From Anaerolineales bacterium UBA3905 (GTDB taxonomy: Bacteria > Chloroflexota > Anaerolineae > Caldilineales > Caldilineaceae), in contig DGFH01000109.1 of the NCBI GenBank assembly GCA_002391565.1, positions 1 through 9,268 on the forward strand: DNA of 9,268 bases, in the 5' to 3' direction. A model generated the notes under the pieces. The model searched no databases and had not been told where the DNA came from. It saw only the letters and a list, made by a program, of their open reading frames with translations. Made by a program: the position numbers and the translations under genes. Shown one piece after another: positions 6,458 through 9,268 of this stretch (position 1 is the first letter of the stretch; the number at the start of each line of letters is the position of its first letter).

Positions 6458-8334
6458 TGCTTCGCTCCCGACTCACTACCGTGCTTCACCGACGCCGGCG
6501 TGCGCACCCCGACCGAACACTGCGTCTTTTGGCGCTGATGGCGGCTGCCCTCTTTGTGCTGGGCGGCGCCTTCGACGATGGACAGGCCCGCGCGGTCGAT
6601 CGCACCGCACTGCAACGGGCGCTTAAATCGACTGTGCTGATTCTGGTGCCCGACAATGCGGGCGACCTCTACGGCACGGGCAGCGGCACGATCATGGACG
6701 CCGACAAAGGGTTAATTCTCACCAACTTTCATGTCATGGGCGACCCCGACACCGGCGAACTGTACAACGACGATGGCTTTGCCGGGATTGGCGTAATGCC
6801 CAACGACCTGCGTGGTGCGCCGGTGCTGCGCTACGCCGCTAAGATGATCAGCCACGACCCCCAATATGACCTGGCAATCCTCCAGATCACCGGGCTGTTG
6901 GACGACTCGCGCGCACCGTTGCCAGCGAACCTTGGCCTGACGACCCTGCCACGCGGCGACAGCGAAAGTATGCTGCCCGGCGACCGGCTGGCGGTGATCG
7001 GCTATCCGGGGCTGGGCGGCGCCACCGTGACCTACACTGAAGGAGTCGTTTCCGGTTTCCTGGATGAGGACAACAATGGCGAATTTGAGTGGATCAAGAC
7101 CGACGCCGAGGTTAACCCGGGCAATTCGGGCGGGTTGGCAATCGACAGCGAGGGCAATTTCGTGGGCGTGCCGACAGCAGGCTATTCTCGCTCCGACGTG
7201 GCCGGTAAGATCAGCCTGGTGCGTCCGGGCGCCATTGCGTTGCGCTTCTACGACAACGCCAGCCTGGGACAGGGTGCGAAGTCTGGGTTAGGTGGTCGCG
7301 CTGCATCGGTAGGGCGCCGAACAACCGCCAGTATTTCTGGCGTCGAGTTCGGCGACGCCGTCAACCGCCAGGGTAAGGTGACGCGCCCGCTCACTACCTT
7401 CCCCAGCGGCGCCACCGACATCTACGCCAGCTTCGATTACAGCGGCTTTCGCAACGGGCAGACCTTTGCCTTCGAATGGAAGATCGACGGCGAGCGCGCC
7501 TACGCCGATGCCATCGCCTGGTCGGAAGGCGCCAACGGCACAACCTGGTTGCATCTTTACAGCGACGAAGGGTTGCCCGACGGTCTGTATACGGTCGAGA
7601 TGCGACTAGACGGCGTGCTGCTTCACACCGGCGCTGTAACTGTCGGCGCAGCGGGCAATAGCACCGCCAGCGCAGCATTCGGCCCGATCACCTTCGCCAC
7701 CGATGTCACCGAGGACGCGCGGCCGATCAATGCAGGCAACACCTTCATAGATGTCAAGACCGTCTACGCCACCTTCTCGGTCAGCAATATGAGCAAAGGC
7801 ACGCCCTGGCGCACACGCTGGCTTTATGATGGCGAAGAGGTGCTTGCGGAGGATAATGTCTGGGAGGATGACGACATCACTGCCAGTTGGGTCAGTCTGA
7901 CGCACCCGGATGGGCTGCCTGCCGGGGAATTCACGCTGGAATTGTATATCGGCGACCGTCGCGCCCAACGCGGCGCGTTCACGGTGGCGGAGGGAAGCGC
8001 CGGCAGCCGCGTGCAGATGGTCAACGTGACCGGCGTCGTGCGCGAAATCGACAACAGCCGCCGCACGATCTCCGGTGCGCTGATAGTGTTCCTCACCCCC
8101 GGCGTGACGGTCGATCAGTGGGTGAACGCTGACTTCGACGAAAGCATGATCTACGCGCGAGCTACGAGCGGGCGCAATGGCGCGTATCAGCTCGACGCCA
8201 AAGTGACGCCGGGCGAAGCCTACGCCATCGTCGTGGTGCACGATAATTACGAGGCAATCGTCGCCGACGCATACATGATCCCGGCGGATGCCGGCGATCC
8301 GTATGAGTTGGATATGACGATGCAGAGGAAATGA
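6457..8334 (+). CDS. Exported trypsin-like serine protease (S1 fold) with two Ig-like repeats and a carboxypeptidase-regulatory-like C-terminal domain
   Basis: A 625-residue secreted protease. A basic N-terminus and hydrophobic core (about 22-37) end near A-R-A at 44-46, a plausible signal-peptidase site. The protease domain (about 50-270) has the full triad: H92 in T-N-F-H-V, D138 in Y-D-L-A-I-L, and S224 in N-P-G-N-S-G-G-L, together with the G-T-G-S-G strand. This pattern resembles the DegP/HtrA-type S1C branch, but no PDZ domain follows. Instead come two similar beta-rich repeats, about 293-397 and 407-512, sharing 'VYA.F', 'W..DGE', 'W..L', 'GLP.G..T.E' and 'GA.TV'. A last domain (about 519-625), 'V-N-V-T-G-V-V-R-E...', resembles carboxypeptidase regulatory-like folds. 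AAGGAGG (6444-6450) precedes the ATG by six bases, and the start overlaps the preceding stop by one base (TGATG). The terminal hairpin follows at 8372. The cleavage target is unknown; the neighbouring single-pass protein is a candidate. Confidence 0.88.
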   Translation: MLRSRLTTVLHRRRRAHPDRTLRLLALMAAALFVLGGAFDDGQARAVDRTALQRALKSTVLILVPDNAGDLYGTGSGTIMDADKGLILTNFHVMGDPDTGELYNDDGFAGIGVMPNDLRGAPVLRYAAKMISHDPQYDLAILQITGLLDDSRAPLPANLGLTTLPRGDSESMLPGDRLAVIGYPGLGGATVTYTEGVVSGFLDEDNNGEFEWIKTDAEVNPGNSGGLAIDSEGNFVGVPTAGYSRSDVAGKISLVRPGAIALRFYDNASLGQGAKSGLGGRAASVGRRTTASISGVEFGDAVNRQGKVTRPLTTFPSGATDIYASFDYSGFRNGQTFAFEWKIDGERAYADAIAWSEGANGTTWLHLYSDEGLPDGLYTVEMRLDGVLLHTGAVTVGAAGNSTASAAFGPITFATDVTEDARPINAGNTFIDVKTVYATFSVSNMSKGTPWRTRWLYDGEEVLAEDNVWEDDDITASWVSLTHPDGLPAGEFTLELYIGDRRAQRGAFTVAEGSAGSRVQMVNVTGVVREIDNSRRTISGALIVFLTPGVTVDQWVNADFDESMIYARATSGRNGAYQLDAKVTPGEAYAIVVVHDNYEAIVADAYMIPADAGDPYELDMTMQRK

Positions 8335-8371
8335 GAGCGAGCGATGAGGAGATTGAGAGAGTAGAGATGAG

Positions 8372-8431
8372 GGCGGCGTCGCCGGCCAGTGCAAAACCGC
8401 TGGCTGGCGACGCCGCCGACCGTTTCTCCTT
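8372..8431 (+). terminator. Strong hairpin terminator at the convergent gene junction
   Basis: GGCGGCGTCGCCGGCCAG (8372-8389) pairs with CTGGCTGGCGACGCCGCC (8400-8417): 18 pairs, of which one is G-U in RNA, with a 10-base loop (8390-8399). A pyrimidine/T-rich stretch, GTTTCTCCTTC, follows at 8422-8432. It lies 37 bases past the protease stop and should end the operon at 4824-8334. The stem also faces the end of the convergent M20 gene, 72 bases beyond its stop, and could stop that transcript too, though the minus-strand flank has no T-run. The rest of the 154-bp gap is a purine-rich stretch (about 8333-8373) with no gene. Confidence 0.85.
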
Positions 8432-8488
8432 CTTTTGCCCGCAAGTCGTCCAGGGTGCTTTCCGGGCGTCGTTGGTTCAACGTTCCGC

Positions 8489-9268
8489 CTACAACGCTTG
8501 CCACATCGCAACCAGCAGTGCGGCCCGCCCCGGAATCTCGTCAACAAGAATGTGTTCATGATCGGCGTGGGCGCCATCGCCGGGGACGCCGAGACCGTCG
8601 AGGGTGGGGACGCCGAGCGCGCCGGTGAAGTTGCCATCGCTGCCGCCCCCGGTGCCGCCTTCCGCCAGTTCCATGCCGAGCTTGCGTCCGATGTCGCGCA
8701 CGCGCTCGAACAGCGCGCCGGTGGCGCTGCGTTCCAGCGGCGGACGATTCCATCCGCCGCGCACGACGATCTGCGCGCTGGGCAGTACGGGCGTCAGCGC
8801 CGCCATTGCCTGCGCGATGCGGTCGGCTTCCGCCTGCGTCCATGCGCGCACGTCGACCTGCGCCACCGCGCGCGCCGGCACGACGTTGGTGGCAGTGCCG
8901 CCCTCAATCACGCCGACGCTCAACGTCGTGCCGGCATCGCGATCCGCCAGCGCGTGGATCGCCAGCACCTGATGCGCCATCTCAGCGATGGCGTTGACGC
9001 CCTTGTACGGATCGACGCCCGCATGAGCCGCGCGACCGATGGTCTCCACCGTGAAGGTTCCCGTGCCCTTGCGCGCCGTCTTGAGTACGCCGCCAGGCAG
9101 CGGCGATTCCATCACCAGCACGTAGGCGGAGCGCCGCGCCTCTGCCTCGATCAGCGCCCGCGACGAGCCGCCGCCGATCTCCTCGTCGGGGGGGGTCAGC
9201 ACGATGACGGGGCGCGGCAGCCGGGTCTCCAGGGCGTGGCCCCCACCCCTCACGGAATGGACCAGCCC
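8489..9268 (-). CDS. M20-family metallopeptidase (carboxypeptidase G2 / ArgE-DapE-like), N-terminus cut by window end
   Basis: Visible 259-residue C-terminal part, open through the right edge; the first roughly 120 residues, including the first metal ligands (the HxD and the D of D-M-K-G-G), are missing. Cytoplasmic or exported M20 enzymes of this group hydrolyse amide bonds of C-terminal glutamate or similar residues using two zinc ions. Seen here, in visible numbering: the catalytic/metal pair D-E-E (E29, E30), a probable ligand E54 (V-M-E-S-P), the lid-domain 'G-R-A-A-H-A-G' with H82, 'G-G-T-A-T-N-V-V-P', 'T-G-G-G-S-D-G-N-F', and the final metal His H234 in 'G-A-H-A-D-H-E-H'. The family reads 'G-V-P-T-L-D-G-L-G' just before, as seen here. 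A GTG at 9253 is not the true start: the frame continues as G-L-V-H-S, matching the segment after D-M-K-G. Carboxypeptidase G2-like is the best call; ArgE, DapE or aminoacylase cannot be told apart. Confidence 0.9.
   Translation of the reverse strand, partial: GLVHSVRGGGHALETRLPRPVIVLTPPDEEIGGGSSRALIEAEARRSAYVLVMESPLPGGVLKTARKGTGTFTVETIGRAAHAGVDPYKGVNAIAEMAHQVLAIHALADRDAGTTLSVGVIEGGTATNVVPARAVAQVDVRAWTQAEADRIAQAMAALTPVLPSAQIVVRGGWNRPPLERSATGALFERVRDIGRKLGMELAEGGTGGGSDGNFTGALGVPTLDGLGVPGDGAHADHEHILVDEIPGRAALLVAMWQAL

Noticed and set aside
8582..8617. 12-bp direct repeat GGGGACGCCGAG
   Set aside because: Explained by the protein: the conserved M20 segment contains L-G-V-P twice, so it is coding redundancy.
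7606..8637. 343-codon open frame on the minus strand opposite the protease gene
   Set aside because: It crosses the terminator and overlaps both the protease C-terminal domain and the M20 gene end; composition is that of a shadow frame and no domain was recognised.

Overview
The window is a high-GC bacterial contig fragment with six protein genes, two of them cut by the contig ends, and short intergenic gaps. No RNA gene, insertion sequence, CRISPR array or phage gene was seen. A Chloroflexota (Chloroflexi) source is the best guess. It rests on the large lipoprotein, which combines a YVTN-type propeller, Asp-box repeats and a duplicated 'LGWA...E...F..G' tail module that I associate with that phylum. 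This is recognition from memory, not a search.

Layout: bases 1-19 are not genomic. They match the Tn5/Nextera mosaic-end adapter, so the left end is a library artefact. Bases 20-254 (+) hold the C-terminus of a GlcF-like glycolate oxidase iron-sulfur subunit, followed by a probable intrinsic terminator. Convergent to it, 357-3227 (-) encodes a 956-residue exported lipoprotein with a two-part propeller. Its 236-bp upstream gap carries a repeated 18-mer. Next, 3464-4660 (-) encodes ribonuclease D with intact DEDD residues and two HRDC-like regions. A 163-bp divergent gap then separates the minus-strand genes from a plus-strand operon at 4824-8334. That operon ends at a very strong hairpin (8372-8417), which also faces the 3' end of a convergent, right-truncated M20 metallopeptidase (8489-9268, -).

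The most interesting part is the three-gene operon at 4824-8334. Its genes overlap by 4 bp and 1 bp, each with a strong Shine-Dalgarno, so they are probably made together. They encode (1) a multi-spanning PrsW-like membrane protein in which every position I expect to be catalytic appears substituted, (2) a protein with one membrane segment and a PsbP/DcrB-like outer domain, and (3) an exported trypsin-like serine protease with an intact His-Asp-Ser triad and three added beta-type domains but no PDZ. A pseudoprotease, a single-pass membrane protein and an active secreted protease encoded together suggest a cell-surface proteolysis or signalling unit. The individual folds are supported by sequence; the joint function is inference.

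The remaining genes look like ordinary metabolism or housekeeping: glycolate oxidation, RNA processing, and peptide or amidated amino-acid hydrolysis.
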